NCBI GenBank assembly: GCA_021323735.1
Contig: JAJPKM010000030.1
Coordinates: 1-39,185 of the forward strand
Reading direction: 5' to 3'
DNA: 39,185 nt
Origin: Gammaproteobacteria bacterium
Lineage (GTDB): Bacteria; Pseudomonadota; Gammaproteobacteria; Steroidobacterales; Steroidobacteraceae
In this document: in pieces, positions 32,003 to 39,185 of the stretch
How positions within the stretch are numbered: position 1 is the first letter of the stretch
Layout: every line of letters starts with the position of its first letter
Program-made: the position numbers and the translations under genes
The notes under the pieces: model-generated
Databases searched by the model: none
Told to the model about the DNA's origin: nothing
The model's input: only the letters and a program-made list of their open reading frames with translations

Positions 32003-32311
32003 ATGGGATTCGACCTCGACCGATCGGAAGCGAATGAACCGAGGGAGCCGGATGCGGACTGCGCTCCCACCGGTTCCGAGCCCTCGGGATTCGGCCGCGC
32101 CCTGTCGCAGAATCTGATGGCCGAGCGGTTCGCCATCGACGCGTACCGCAAGATTGCAGCACACGGCCAAAGGTACGACAGAGCGACCCTTCGCCTCATC
32201 AAGGTGGCGCTGGCGGTCGAGGAGGAACATGCCGAGATTCTCGCGAGCATAATCGAGAATCTGCGCGTTCTGAATGCGTCCGCGCCGGAGAACTCTCTAG
32301 GCGAAGTCTGA
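32003..32311 (+). CDS. Half-length ferritin/bacterioferritin-like protein
   Basis: ATG 32003 is preceded by GGAGA (31991-31995), so I choose it over a start at 31877 without a site. The 102-residue product has a charged, disordered N-terminal third (EANEPREPDADC), then two helices: ALSQNLMAERFAIDAYRKIAAHG and RLIKVALAVEEEHAEILASI. These match the last two helices (C and D) of bacterioferritin/Dps-like bundles, including the iron-binding E-x-x-H (EEEHAE). Helices A and B, which normally supply half the iron ligands, are missing. It may dimerise to rebuild a four-helix bundle, or be a decayed gene kept by chance. Confidence 0.65.
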   Translation: MGFDLDRSEANEPREPDADCAPTGSEPSGFGRALSQNLMAERFAIDAYRKIAAHGQRYDRATLRLIKVALAVEEEHAEILASIIENLRVLNASAPENSLGEV

Positions 32312-32369
32312 CAGAGTCCTAGGCGAGCCGATGGACATCAGCCCGTCCATCCGGCCGTTATAGTAACGC

Positions 32370-33902
32370 ATGATGTCAGATGCCCTCGACACGGCGGAGT
32401 TGCTACAGGTTGCCCTGGATGCCGCCGGCATGGGCACCTGGGAGTTGTATCTCTCCACCGGATCCATTCACCGCACGCTTCGGCACGACCAAACCTTCGG
32501 GTACGCTGAGATCCAGCCGTTCTGGGACTTGAATTTGACCCTGGAGCACATCCTCGAGGCGGACCAACCGCTGGTGCGGCAGGCGTTCCGCGAGGCTGAA
32601 TTACTCGGATCGATCGATGTGGAGGCGCGCCTGCGGCGCGGCGCGGGAACCGAGACCCGTTGGATTCATCTCAGTGGCCGTACATTCTACGTGGAGGGTA
32701 CACCGACGCGCATCGTGGGCGTCATCGCCGATGTGACCCAGCGTCGCGCGGTGGAAGATCGGATGCGCCAAGCGCAGAAGATCGAAGCGCTCGGTCAACT
32801 CACGGGCGGCGTCGCCCACGATTTCAACAATTTGCTGCAGGTGATTTCCGGCGGCTTGCAAATCGTCACGCACCAATCCGATATGGAGCGCCGTGAGCAG
32901 ATATTTGCCTCGATGAAAAAAGCCGTCGACCGCGGCGCCCGGCTCTGCCGGCAGCTTCTGGCATTCTCCCGCCGCCAGGCGCTCAAACCGGAAGCCGTGG
33001 ATCTGAGACGCCTGATCGGCGACATGAGAGAGTTGCTGAACCGCAGCCTTCGCGGCGATGTGCAGATCGAATCCTTCTTTGCCGAGCGCCTATGGCCGAT
33101 CGAAGTGGATCCGGGCGAGCTGGAACTGGTGGTGCTGAATTTGGCCTTGAATGCGCGCGATGCCATGCCTGCCGGGGGGAAAATAGTGATCGGCGCGCAG
33201 AATTGCCCCGCACTCGTGGATCATGATCTGCACGGTGATTTTGTGCGGCTCGACATTACCGATTCGGGAATCGGTATGTCCCCCGAAATTCTTGCCCACG
33301 CCTTTGAGCCCTTCTTCACGACGAAGGAGGTGGGAAGCGGATCCGGCCTGGGACTCGCGCAGGCGCATGGCTTCGCCAAGGCCTCGGGCGGCCTGGTGCG
33401 CATCGCCAGCTCACCCGGCAAGGGAACCATGGTGTCCCTGTTCCTGCCGAGGACACTGAAAACACCCGCCTACATTCCGCAACTGACTTCTGCGGTCGTC
33501 GGCGGCACCGCGGTGGGCATAGGACAGGTGTTGGTGGTGGAGGATGACGACGAAGTAGCCGCCTTGACGGTGGAAATGATTCATCAGATCGGCTACGACA
33601 CGACGCGGGTGGCGAGCGCCGAAGCAGCGCTGGGAGCGCTTGCCGACCGCCGCGCCGTCGACATCGTATTCTCGGACGTGATGATGCCGGGACGCATGAA
33701 TGGCGTTGAGTTAGCCCAGGAGATCCGTAAACGGCGCCCCAACCTGCCCGTGCTGCTCACCAGCGGCTACGTGGAAGCCGCCCGCCGGCATGCAGGAACC
33801 CAGCCGATCAAAATCATTCCGAAGCCCTACCGGATCGATGATTTACGCGACGCGCTGGCGGCAGTGAGGCGCGATGCTCGGGAGCGCCTTCGAGAGCATT
33901 GA
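32370..33902 (+). CDS. Cytosolic hybrid sensor histidine kinase/response regulator
   Basis: The 510-residue protein has no membrane helix. Domains in order: PAS-like sensor (about residues 10-125, ending VGVIADVTQRRA); HisKA-type dimerisation domain with phospho-acceptor His150 in GGVAHDFNNLL; HATPase (N-box Asn261 in LNARDAM, DSGIGM at 298-303, GSGSGLGLA at 322-330); and a C-terminal receiver with Asp436 in VFSDVMMPG, acidic cluster EDDDE near 391 and Lys485 in IPKPYR. The VAHDFNNLL form places it in the HWE/NtrB-like group often joined to receivers. The receiver has no output domain, so phosphate is presumably passed on to another protein. No cognate regulator is adjacent. Confidence 0.93.
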   Translation: MMSDALDTAELLQVALDAAGMGTWELYLSTGSIHRTLRHDQTFGYAEIQPFWDLNLTLEHILEADQPLVRQAFREAELLGSIDVEARLRRGAGTETRWIHLSGRTFYVEGTPTRIVGVIADVTQRRAVEDRMRQAQKIEALGQLTGGVAHDFNNLLQVISGGLQIVTHQSDMERREQIFASMKKAVDRGARLCRQLLAFSRRQALKPEAVDLRRLIGDMRELLNRSLRGDVQIESFFAERLWPIEVDPGELELVVLNLALNARDAMPAGGKIVIGAQNCPALVDHDLHGDFVRLDITDSGIGMSPEILAHAFEPFFTTKEVGSGSGLGLAQAHGFAKASGGLVRIASSPGKGTMVSLFLPRTLKTPAYIPQLTSAVVGGTAVGIGQVLVVEDDDEVAALTVEMIHQIGYDTTRVASAEAALGALADRRAVDIVFSDVMMPGRMNGVELAQEIRKRRPNLPVLLTSGYVEAARRHAGTQPIKIIPKPYRIDDLRDALAAVRRDARERLREH

Positions 33903-33905
33903 GAA

Positions 33906-33937
33906 CGAGCAGGCGCCCCGGTCGGAGCGCCTGCTCG
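33906..33937 (+). terminator. Strong hairpin after the hybrid kinase gene
   Basis: CGAGCAGGCGC (33906-33916) and GCGCCTGCTCG (33927-33937) form a perfect 11-bp stem with a 10-base loop, starting 4 bases after the kinase stop. There is no T-run after it, so it may need Rho, or act to stabilise transcripts. It lies between the kinase gene and the convergent BON gene, so it could serve both. Confidence 0.6.
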
Positions 33938-34016
33938 CCCATCCTTCGAGTCCATCCGGACCCATCAAATCCGCTTCACCTTCGATTCACCTTCGACCCA
34001 TTCACGAATGCAACGA

Positions 34017-34331
34017 CTACGGCTCGACGACGATGTCGTTATGAACGGCATTCACGCCTTCAGTGTTCTGCGCAATCATGGCGGCCAAGTCGGCTGCATC
34101 CTTGGTAGGAGCCCGGCCGCTCAACCACACCACACCGTCCGCGTCAGTGTCGACCTTGATCCTCGTCAGCGTCGACAGATGCTTGGCGGCCAACTTCGCT
34201 TTCACCTTGGTGGTGATGGCCGAATCTTTCACATAGTGATGAGACTCGGTCGACCCCTCGTCGGCCATCACCAGAGGTGCGCAAGCCACGCCCAGCGCCA
34301 TAACGCCGCACAAAATGATGTTTTTCTTCAT
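34017..34331 (-). CDS. Exported BON-domain protein
   Basis: The 104-residue protein starts behind a perfect GAGGAGG site. It has a Sec signal (to about VMADEG) and one BON domain: DSAITTKVKAKLAAKHLSTL, IKVDTDADGVVWLSGRAP, and then AAMIAQNTEGVNAVHNDIVV. BON domains bind membranes or phospholipids in the periplasm, as in OsmY. Together with the neighbouring CsbD-type gene on the same strand, this suggests an envelope or general stress set. The two are separated by a short hydrophilic protein gene and about 200 bases. Confidence 0.9.
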   Translation of the reverse strand: MKKNIILCGVMALGVACAPLVMADEGSTESHHYVKDSAITTKVKAKLAAKHLSTLTRIKVDTDADGVVWLSGRAPTKDAADLAAMIAQNTEGVNAVHNDIVVEP

Positions 34332-34477
34332 CGTTTCCTCCTCGAGGTTTATACCCGTCGGCTTAAGATTTCCCCGGCTGCATGATCGCCGCGTATCGAG
34401 CTAGCATCTGTAGGCGGCCCAAGGGACTCTCTGACGGCTGTATCCCACACCAGCCGCACCCGCTGCCGTTCGCCATA

Positions 34478-34505
34478 CGCGGCATTACCCGCCGACAATG
34501 CCGCG
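34478..34505 (-). terminator. Hairpin downstream of the hydrophilic hypothetical gene
   Basis: CGCGGCATT (34478-34486) pairs perfectly with AATGCCGCG (34497-34505) across a 10-base loop. On the minus strand it lies 37 bases beyond the stop at 34543. No T-run follows, so termination is plausible but not classic. The rest of the 211-base gap (34332-34542) shows no gene. Confidence 0.5.
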
Positions 34506-34542
34506 CGGGAAATCAGCGCATCGCGACCGCGGCCGCTCGCCG

Positions 34543-34884
34543 TTACCTTCGCTGAGGCGTCGTGGCCTTGATTTTCTGCAGATGCCTCTCGCGCACTTCA
34601 TTCGGGTTGTTCGGATCGTCGGGGTCATTGTGGAATGCGCCGGGCTTCGGCACCTTATCGGTCTTGCCATCCTTGGTCTTGCCATGCTCATCAGCTTGGC
34701 TCTGATCCTTGGATTTGCCTCCGTCGACGGGCGGCCGCGGAGATTCTGCGGTGGCGCTCGAGAGCAGCACATTGAGCAGACTCGAGCCCTCCGCGTCTCC
34801 GCGATCACGTGCATCTTGATCGCGGATTTTTCCTGCGTCCCGCTTATTCCCCGCGCCATTCACGAAAGCCAGCGAAGCGTGCAT
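34543..34884 (-). CDS. Hydrophilic, probably disordered hypothetical protein
   Basis: The 113-residue product starts 9 bases after the CsbD-like gene stop, with GAGG in front of the ATG. Its middle is rich in Lys, Asp and Gly with short repeats (KSKDQSQ, HGKTKDGKTDK). The end reads HNDPDDPNNPNEVRERHLQKIK. There is no signal peptide or membrane helix. I do not recognise the family. Position behind a CsbD gene and near a BON gene suggests a stress-related, perhaps desiccation-protective role, which is inference. The opposite-strand ORF here (34498-35190) lacks any family signal, so I read the minus strand as coding. Confidence 0.5.
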   Translation of the reverse strand: MHASLAFVNGAGNKRDAGKIRDQDARDRGDAEGSSLLNVLLSSATAESPRPPVDGGKSKDQSQADEHGKTKDGKTDKVPKPGAFHNDPDDPNNPNEVRERHLQKIKATTPQRR

Positions 34885-34893
34885 ACCATCGCC

Positions 34894-35103
34894 TCAGGGC
34901 TTGCTGGTCTGCCGGGATTCCTTGGCCCTTTCGTCCATTTCGCGCTTCATGTCCCCGTACTTGGCCTCTGCCGCTCCCGCAACCTTGCGAGCCGCACCCT
35001 TCACTTGCTGCGTGGTACTGCCCACGGCTTTTCCGACGGTTTCCTGCACCTTTCCAGCAGCTTCTTTCGCACGACCTTCGACTTGATCTCTGTTGATGCC
35101 CAT
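34894..35103 (-). CDS. CsbD-family stress protein
   Basis: The start at 35103, behind AGGAGAG, gives a 69-residue product; the longer in-frame start at 35169 adds a Cys/Arg-rich stretch foreign to the family. The sequence MGINRDQVEGRAKEAAGK and VGSTTQQVKGAARK is the CsbD pattern: small, helical, highly charged, repeated KGAA/EGRAK motifs. CsbD proteins are abundant general-stress proteins of unknown mechanism. The gene heads a minus-strand pair with the hydrophilic hypothetical protein. Confidence 0.9.
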   Translation of the reverse strand: MGINRDQVEGRAKEAAGKVQETVGKAVGSTTQQVKGAARKVAGAAEAKYGDMKREMDERAKESRQTSKP

Positions 35104-35277
35104 GAATGCTCTCCTACCACTAACGTCGGCACACGGCCGACACGTTCGTCCGGCCTGCATTGTTGCCACCCGCGTGCTCGAGCACTGTAGGATCGGGAAG
35201 GGAGGGGATGTCGGAATCTCACCCGATTGAAGTATCCTGCCTCAATCGACGCCACAAGGTGCACCCAGGGGATATCC

Positions 35278-36522
35278 ATGCTCTCTCGACGGACTTTTTT
35301 GCAAAGCGCTGCCGCGGCCTCCATGGTGGCGCGCGCCGGGCTCACGGCCGCAGCGGCGCCCCTGGCGCCGGTCAGATCGTTGACCACGGCGGCCCGGCCG
35401 ATTTCCGTCGAAGAGCGCCGGGAACGCATTTCCCGAGTTCAGACACTGATGGCACAGCGAAAAATCGCGGCGCTGCTGATCGAGCCGGGTTCCAGCCTGG
35501 AATATTTTACGGGAATTCGCTGGCACCGCTCGGAACGAACGACCTTGGCCATCATTCCGGCGGCCGGACAGCCTCTCATCGTGACGCCGGCATTCGAAGA
35601 GCCTTCGGTACGCGAGACTCTGCAGGTCGGCGGCGAGGTGCGGGCCTGGGATGAGCACGAAAATCCTTTCGACAAGATTGTTCAGGGTCTCAAGGATCGG
35701 GGCATCGATACCGGCGTGCTCGCGGCAGAATCGACCATGCGCTTCTTCATCATCACCGGCATCCGTCAAGCCGGTGCCGCGTACGAGATCATTTCCGCCG
35801 ATCCGCTGGTGCGGGCGTGCCGGCTATTGAAATCGCCGGCGGAACTGGCACTGCTGCAACTGGCCAACGACGTGACCATCGCGGCGCTGCGCCAGGTTCA
35901 CGGGCAGGTGGCCCTGGGCATGAACGCCGCGGACATCGCCGCGCTCATGAATCAGGCGACGCTCGCTCTCGGCGGATCGCCCGAGTTCGCTCTGGTCCTG
36001 CTCAATGAGGCTTCGGCCTACCCGCATGGCTCGGCTCAGCCGCAAAAGATACGCGAAGGCTCGGTGATCTTGATGGACTGCGGTTGTGCAGTACACGGCT
36101 ATCAGTCCGACATCTCGCGCACCTGGGTGTTCGGCGAGCCTAATTCAAAACAGCGAAAGGTGTGGAATACCGTGAAGCGCGGGCAGGAAGTCGCGTTGGA
36201 CGCCGCCAAAATCGATGTTCCGGTCGGCAGCATCGATGAGGCGGTGCGCAGGTACTACGAACGGGAGGGCTGGGGTCCGGGTTACCGGCTCCCGGGACTT
36301 TCGCATCGCACGGGCCACGGCATCGGATTGGATGGACACGAACCGCCCTACCTCGTCCGTGGCGATTCGACTCCGCTGCAGGCAGGCATGTGCTTCTCCG
36401 ATGAGCCCGGAATCTACATCCCAGGGGAATTCGGCATCAGGCTAGAGGACTGTTGGTTCATGACTGCCTCCGGTCCGAAACTGTTCACTCCCTTGGCAAA
36501 GTCGCTGAATCAACCGATCTAG
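35278..36522 (+). CDS. Tat-exported M24-family metallopeptidase (Xaa-Pro aminopeptidase/prolidase-like)
   Basis: The start at 35278 gives a clear twin-arginine signal (MLSRRTFLQSAAAAS), unlike the longer in-frame start at 35227. The 414-residue product has a creatinase-like N-terminal domain (IAALLIEPGSSLEYFTGIRW) and a pita-bread catalytic domain. The five dinuclear metal ligands are recognisable: Asp in LMDCGC, Asp in SDISRTW, His in RTGHGIGLDGHE, Glu in DEPGIY and Glu in GIRLEDC. It should cleave prolyl dipeptides or N-terminal Xaa-Pro bonds in the periplasm. Tat export suggests it folds with metal before export. The HpnB gene starts 7 bases after its stop. Confidence 0.92.
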   Translation: MLSRRTFLQSAAAASMVARAGLTAAAAPLAPVRSLTTAARPISVEERRERISRVQTLMAQRKIAALLIEPGSSLEYFTGIRWHRSERTTLAIIPAAGQPLIVTPAFEEPSVRETLQVGGEVRAWDEHENPFDKIVQGLKDRGIDTGVLAAESTMRFFIITGIRQAGAAYEIISADPLVRACRLLKSPAELALLQLANDVTIAALRQVHGQVALGMNAADIAALMNQATLALGGSPEFALVLLNEASAYPHGSAQPQKIREGSVILMDCGCAVHGYQSDISRTWVFGEPNSKQRKVWNTVKRGQEVALDAAKIDVPVGSIDEAVRRYYEREGWGPGYRLPGLSHRTGHGIGLDGHEPPYLVRGDSTPLQAGMCFSDEPGIYIPGEFGIRLEDCWFMTASGPKLFTPLAKSLNQPI

Positions 36523-36529
36523 GAACCGC

Positions 36530-37624
36530 GTGATCGCATCGCTGTCACTGTGTATTTGGGTATATTTGTTTATCGGCCGCGGTGGATTCTGGCGGTCCCG
36601 CCCGCAATTGCCGCCCGACACGCCCGGGGAATTCCCGGACATCGATATCATCGTACCTGCACGCGACGAGTCCGAGACCATCGGCGCCGCCATCGGCTCG
36701 TTGCTGGTACAGAACTACGCGGGAAGGTTTCGAGTCATTCTGGTCGATGATAATTCGACGGACGACACCGCCGCACTGGCGGGCACCGCGCCGAATCTGC
36801 AGGTGATCCGACTTCATGCCAAGCCTGCCGGCTGGTCGGGAAAACTGTGGGCTCTTCATCAGGGAGCGGCCGCCAGCCGCGCCCCTGTGCTTCTATTCAC
36901 CGATGCCGACATCGTGCACGATCCCCAGCATCTCTCCTCCTTGGTCGCGCACATGCTCCGGGCCCGGCTCGATCTGGTCAGCGAAATGGTGCGCTTGAAC
37001 TGCGCCAGTCTTGCCGAGCGCGCCCTGGTGCCGGCGTTCGTGTACTTCTTCCAAATGCTGTATCCCTTCGGCAAGGTGAACAATCCGCGATCGCACGTGG
37101 CCGCGGCAGCCGGCGGCACGGTGCTGATTCGCCGCGAGGCATTGCAGCGTATCGGCGGCATCGATGCCATCAAGCACTCTCTCATCGATGACGTGGCGCT
37201 CGCTTCGGCCCTGAAGAAATTCGGCCCGATCTTTCTGGGACATTCCGGCCTCGCCGCATCCATCCGTCCCTACCCGAGGTTCGCCGACATTTGGCAGATG
37301 ATTTCGCGTACGGCCTTCACGCAGCTGCGCCATTCGGCGGCATTGCTGGCCCTTACTCTGCTCGGTCTGACCCTGGTTTGGCTGGTGCCCGCGGCGGCGG
37401 CGCTGTTCGGCCATGGCTGGCAGTCCGCTGCGGGCTTGCTGGCCTTCGGTCTCTCGGCCGCAAGTTATCTGCCCACCCTGTCGCGATACGCGCGCAACCG
37501 CCTCTGGGCGCTGGCGCTGCCGCTGATTGCGCTTTTCTACATGGCGGCAACATGCGGCTCGGCTCTAGATTACTGGCGAGGACGAGGCGCCCGCTGGAAG
37601 AGCCGAGACTATGGCGCCGATTAG
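36530..37624 (+). CDS. hpnB: Hopene-associated family 2 glycosyltransferase HpnB
   Basis: GTG 36530 is preceded by AGGAA (36521-36525), which overlaps the preceding stop and indicates translational coupling. The 364-residue protein has an N-terminal membrane helix with the IGRGGFWRSRPQLP signature of HpnB, then a GT-A domain: DIDIIVPARDESETI, VDDNSTDDT (72-80) and DAD at 125-127 for nucleotide-sugar binding. Hydrophobic helices end the protein. HpnB occurs in hopanoid-making bacteria and is thought to modify hopanoids or related lipids; its exact product is not established. No squalene-hopene cyclase or other hpn genes are in the window. Confidence 0.9.
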   Translation: MIASLSLCIWVYLFIGRGGFWRSRPQLPPDTPGEFPDIDIIVPARDESETIGAAIGSLLVQNYAGRFRVILVDDNSTDDTAALAGTAPNLQVIRLHAKPAGWSGKLWALHQGAAASRAPVLLFTDADIVHDPQHLSSLVAHMLRARLDLVSEMVRLNCASLAERALVPAFVYFFQMLYPFGKVNNPRSHVAAAAGGTVLIRREALQRIGGIDAIKHSLIDDVALASALKKFGPIFLGHSGLAASIRPYPRFADIWQMISRTAFTQLRHSAALLALTLLGLTLVWLVPAAAALFGHGWQSAAGLLAFGLSAASYLPTLSRYARNRLWALALPLIALFYMAATCGSALDYWRGRGARWKSRDYGAD

Positions 37625-37711
37625 CCGGCAGCGATCCGGCCCGTCATGGGTCGGGTGCACTAGTACCTCTCGCCCTGCCCCCTCGGCGTTTCAACGGTCA
37701 CGGGTTTTGGA

Positions 37712-39185
37712 TCAATGGCATTTTGCAATGCCCTGGGTAGAGGTTGCGCGCTCCATGTCTGCGACTGTATCCGACGTTTCTGCGGAAACGTCGGCATCGC
37801 CGGAAGTGCTGGACACGCCGGAAGCGTTGCCGTCGCGAAACCGCCGGGCACGCGCGGCCTGCTGGCAGAGCACCCAGACCCCCAGCTCATAGTCCATGCG
37901 CTCGCCGCGCCAACGGGTGGCGGCGGTGTGGCAATCGATGCGAATGCCCAGCTCGGCATGCGCGTGCCCCAGTTCGTCCCCCGTGTAGGCGCGAGGCGCC
38001 GGACGGCGGATCATCTCGTAATGCCGCCCGTCCGGACGCACGAAGCGCCAGCCGCCTTGAGGCTGGGGCTCGATTCGGATTTGTCCCTCATGCACCAGAC
38101 GATGGTGTAGCCGGCACAAAGTCACGAGGTTGGACAGTTTGGTCTCCCCGCCGTCGGCCCAGTGCTCGATGTGGTGCGCGTCTACATACCGTTGGTGGGT
38201 GCAGCCGGGGAAGCGGCAACCGGCGTCGCGGGCTCTGAGCGCCCGGCGGATCGCGGGCGGGATGCTGCGCGTCTTGCGTCCCACATCGAGCGGCTCCCCG
38301 TGTTCGTTCTCCAGCACCCTGAGCAGGCTCGCATCGCAGGCGAGCCGGCGTGCCGTCTCGATGGGGATCGACGGTCCCTGCTCGAGTTCGCAGCGGCCGT
38401 CGCTGTGCTCGCGCAAGCTCTGCGCGTCCACGTGCACCACGACTTGATACCGATCCGCAGTACTCGATGCCGCCCTCGATGAGGTGTTCGAGGCAGGGCT
38501 CGATGCAGGGTTCGGGCCGGACCCGGCAAGAAAGCTCTCCGCCACGTAGGCAAGCGCATCGGCGCGCCGGGACGCATAGGGGATGGGTTGCTCTTGGACC
38601 CTCTTGGCGCAGATCTCCGTGGAGGGAATCTTCTCCATAGCCGCCTTCAGTGCCTGGATCACCAGGGCGCCCGCCACGGCGGGCAGCCGTGCCTTGAGCA
38701 CCAGACTGCCGTCTTGCGCATACTCATAGCTCACGCTGCGATTCACGTGCTGCTGCGCTTCTCGGGACAGCGCTTCGGCCTGCTGCGCCTGGCGGTATCC
38801 GCGCACTAGGTTCTCCACGTGATAGGCGGTGCCGTGCAGAGCGAGCATCAGAAAATTCTCTTCGGTCGCCGCGCAGGCCACGCGCGACACCGCCCGCACT
38901 TTCGAGTAGCTCAATTCGCCTCGGGCCATGGCCGCGGCGATCTTCGGCAGGCCCGAGAGGGCATGCGCCACGCGCACCTTCTCGCGGGCGGCGCCTAAGT
39001 TCAAACCGCACTTGAAGTTCAGCCAGTGTGCGCAGGAGGGCAGTTGGCCGTCTGCCCAGCCTTCCCGGCGATCGAACTCGGCGATGAGCATCAGCCAGCG
39101 ATACTGGGCGGCATTCAACTGTCCGGCCAGTGCGGTGATTTGCGCTTCGAGCTCGGCGAGAGACGCGCGCCTGCTGCCGACGCTC
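37712..39185 (-). CDS. DUF222/HNH endonuclease-type protein (13E12 repeat family), 5' end outside window
   Basis: The frame stays open to the window edge (39185), so the true N-terminus is missing. The last 22 codons before 39118 read SVGSRRASLAELEAQITALA, in keeping with DUF222, and the TTG at 39118 is not a needed start. The visible 490 residues hold the helical DUF222 domain (NAAQYRWLMLIAEFDRREGW, then REKVRVAHALSGLPKIAAAM), a variable Ser-rich linker, and a C-terminal HNH domain near 38070-38220 with zinc cysteines (CRFPGC), catalytic DAHHIEHWADGG and CRLHH. These proteins are common, multi-copy and mostly uncharacterised; nuclease activity is predicted, not shown. The Ser/Thr/Asp-rich tail is unusual but not unique. 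Confidence 0.9.
   Translation of the reverse strand, partial: SVGSRRASLAELEAQITALAGQLNAAQYRWLMLIAEFDRREGWADGQLPSCAHWLNFKCGLNLGAAREKVRVAHALSGLPKIAAAMARGELSYSKVRAVSRVACAATEENFLMLALHGTAYHVENLVRGYRQAQQAEALSREAQQHVNRSVSYEYAQDGSLVLKARLPAVAGALVIQALKAAMEKIPSTEICAKRVQEQPIPYASRRADALAYVAESFLAGSGPNPASSPASNTSSRAASSTADRYQVVVHVDAQSLREHSDGRCELEQGPSIPIETARRLACDASLLRVLENEHGEPLDVGRKTRSIPPAIRRALRARDAGCRFPGCTHQRYVDAHHIEHWADGGETKLSNLVTLCRLHHRLVHEGQIRIEPQPQGGWRFVRPDGRHYEMIRRPAPRAYTGDELGHAHAELGIRIDCHTAATRWRGERMDYELGVWVLCQQAARARRFRDGNASGVSSTSGDADVSAETSDTVADMERATSTQGIAKCH

Noticed and set aside
34498-35190. 230-residue plus-strand ORF over the CsbD and hydrophilic protein genes
   Set aside because: It has no family signal and is antisense to the clear CsbD gene with its good ribosome site. 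It is a GC-rich shadow frame.
37625-37711. Small GCCGG-7 bases-CCGGC hairpin after hpnB
   Set aside because: The stem is only five base pairs and there is no T-run, so it is too weak to list as a terminator.

Overview
The window reads as a chromosomal segment of a high-GC Gram-negative bacterium, most likely a gammaproteobacterium of the Steroidobacter/Nevskia/Xanthomonad type. This is an inference from gene content. The content includes a large TonB-dependent receptor with an Ala/Pro-rich N-terminus, several Sec, Tat and lipoprotein export signals, a hopanoid-associated glycosyltransferase (HpnB), a MacAB-like ABC exporter, an ECF sigma/anti-sigma/DUF4097 operon and a DUF222-HNH protein. I saw no rRNA, tRNA, CRISPR array, intact insertion sequence or prophage. 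Genes are densely packed on both strands, often with 4-6 base overlaps.

Layout. 1-1643 (+): tail of an unknown gene, then a cupredoxin, a membrane-anchored cytochrome c, a ModE-type HTH regulator and a small membrane protein. 1638-3823 (-): a saccharopine-dehydrogenase-like reductase and an exported metallo-beta-lactamase-fold hydrolase. 4005-10738: a metabolic block with a PanE-like dehydrogenase (+), an MFS transporter and a glyoxylate-type aminotransferase (-), and a divergent 997-residue FAD/Fe-S 2-hydroxyacid dehydrogenase (+). 10882-13546: a membrane Ser/Thr kinase with a Calx-beta-like outer domain, an AT-rich palindromic patch beside a 17-bp duplication, a doubtful ORF and a 53-residue secreted peptide gene. 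13543-15912 (-): beta-lactamase-fold hydrolase, SnoaL-like protein and lipoprotein. 16184-20492 (+): membrane-fusion protein, ATPase and two FtsX-type permeases. 20625-21398 (+): class II aldolase. 21501-28827 (-): TonB receptor, then (reading upstream) an exported M19 dipeptidase, a FAH-family hydrolase, DUF4097 protein, anti-sigma-like protein and ECF sigma factor. 28883-30067 (-): a Tat-exported D-amino-acid-oxidase-like flavoprotein. 30221-33902 (+): exported M20 peptidase, an AsmA C-terminal remnant, a half-length ferritin-like protein and a hybrid histidine kinase. 34017-35103 (-): BON protein, hydrophilic hypothetical and CsbD. 35278-37624 (+): Tat-exported M24 peptidase coupled to HpnB. 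37712-end (-): DUF222/HNH protein, cut by the window edge.

Two themes link the genes. Exported peptide and amino-acid breakdown is represented by M19, M20 and M24 peptidases, the D-amino-acid oxidase-like protein and the TonB receptor. 2-hydroxyacid/glyoxylate metabolism is represented by the FAD/Fe-S dehydrogenase, the aminotransferase and the MFS carrier, which share a divergent promoter region carrying a short palindrome.

The most unusual item is the flavoprotein at 28883-30067. Motifs that normally form the C-terminus of D-amino-acid oxidases lie at its N-terminus, ahead of the FAD-binding GxGxxG, which suggests a circular permutation. The kinase with its outer Calx-beta-like domain, the AsmA remnant and the half-ferritin are the next most interesting.
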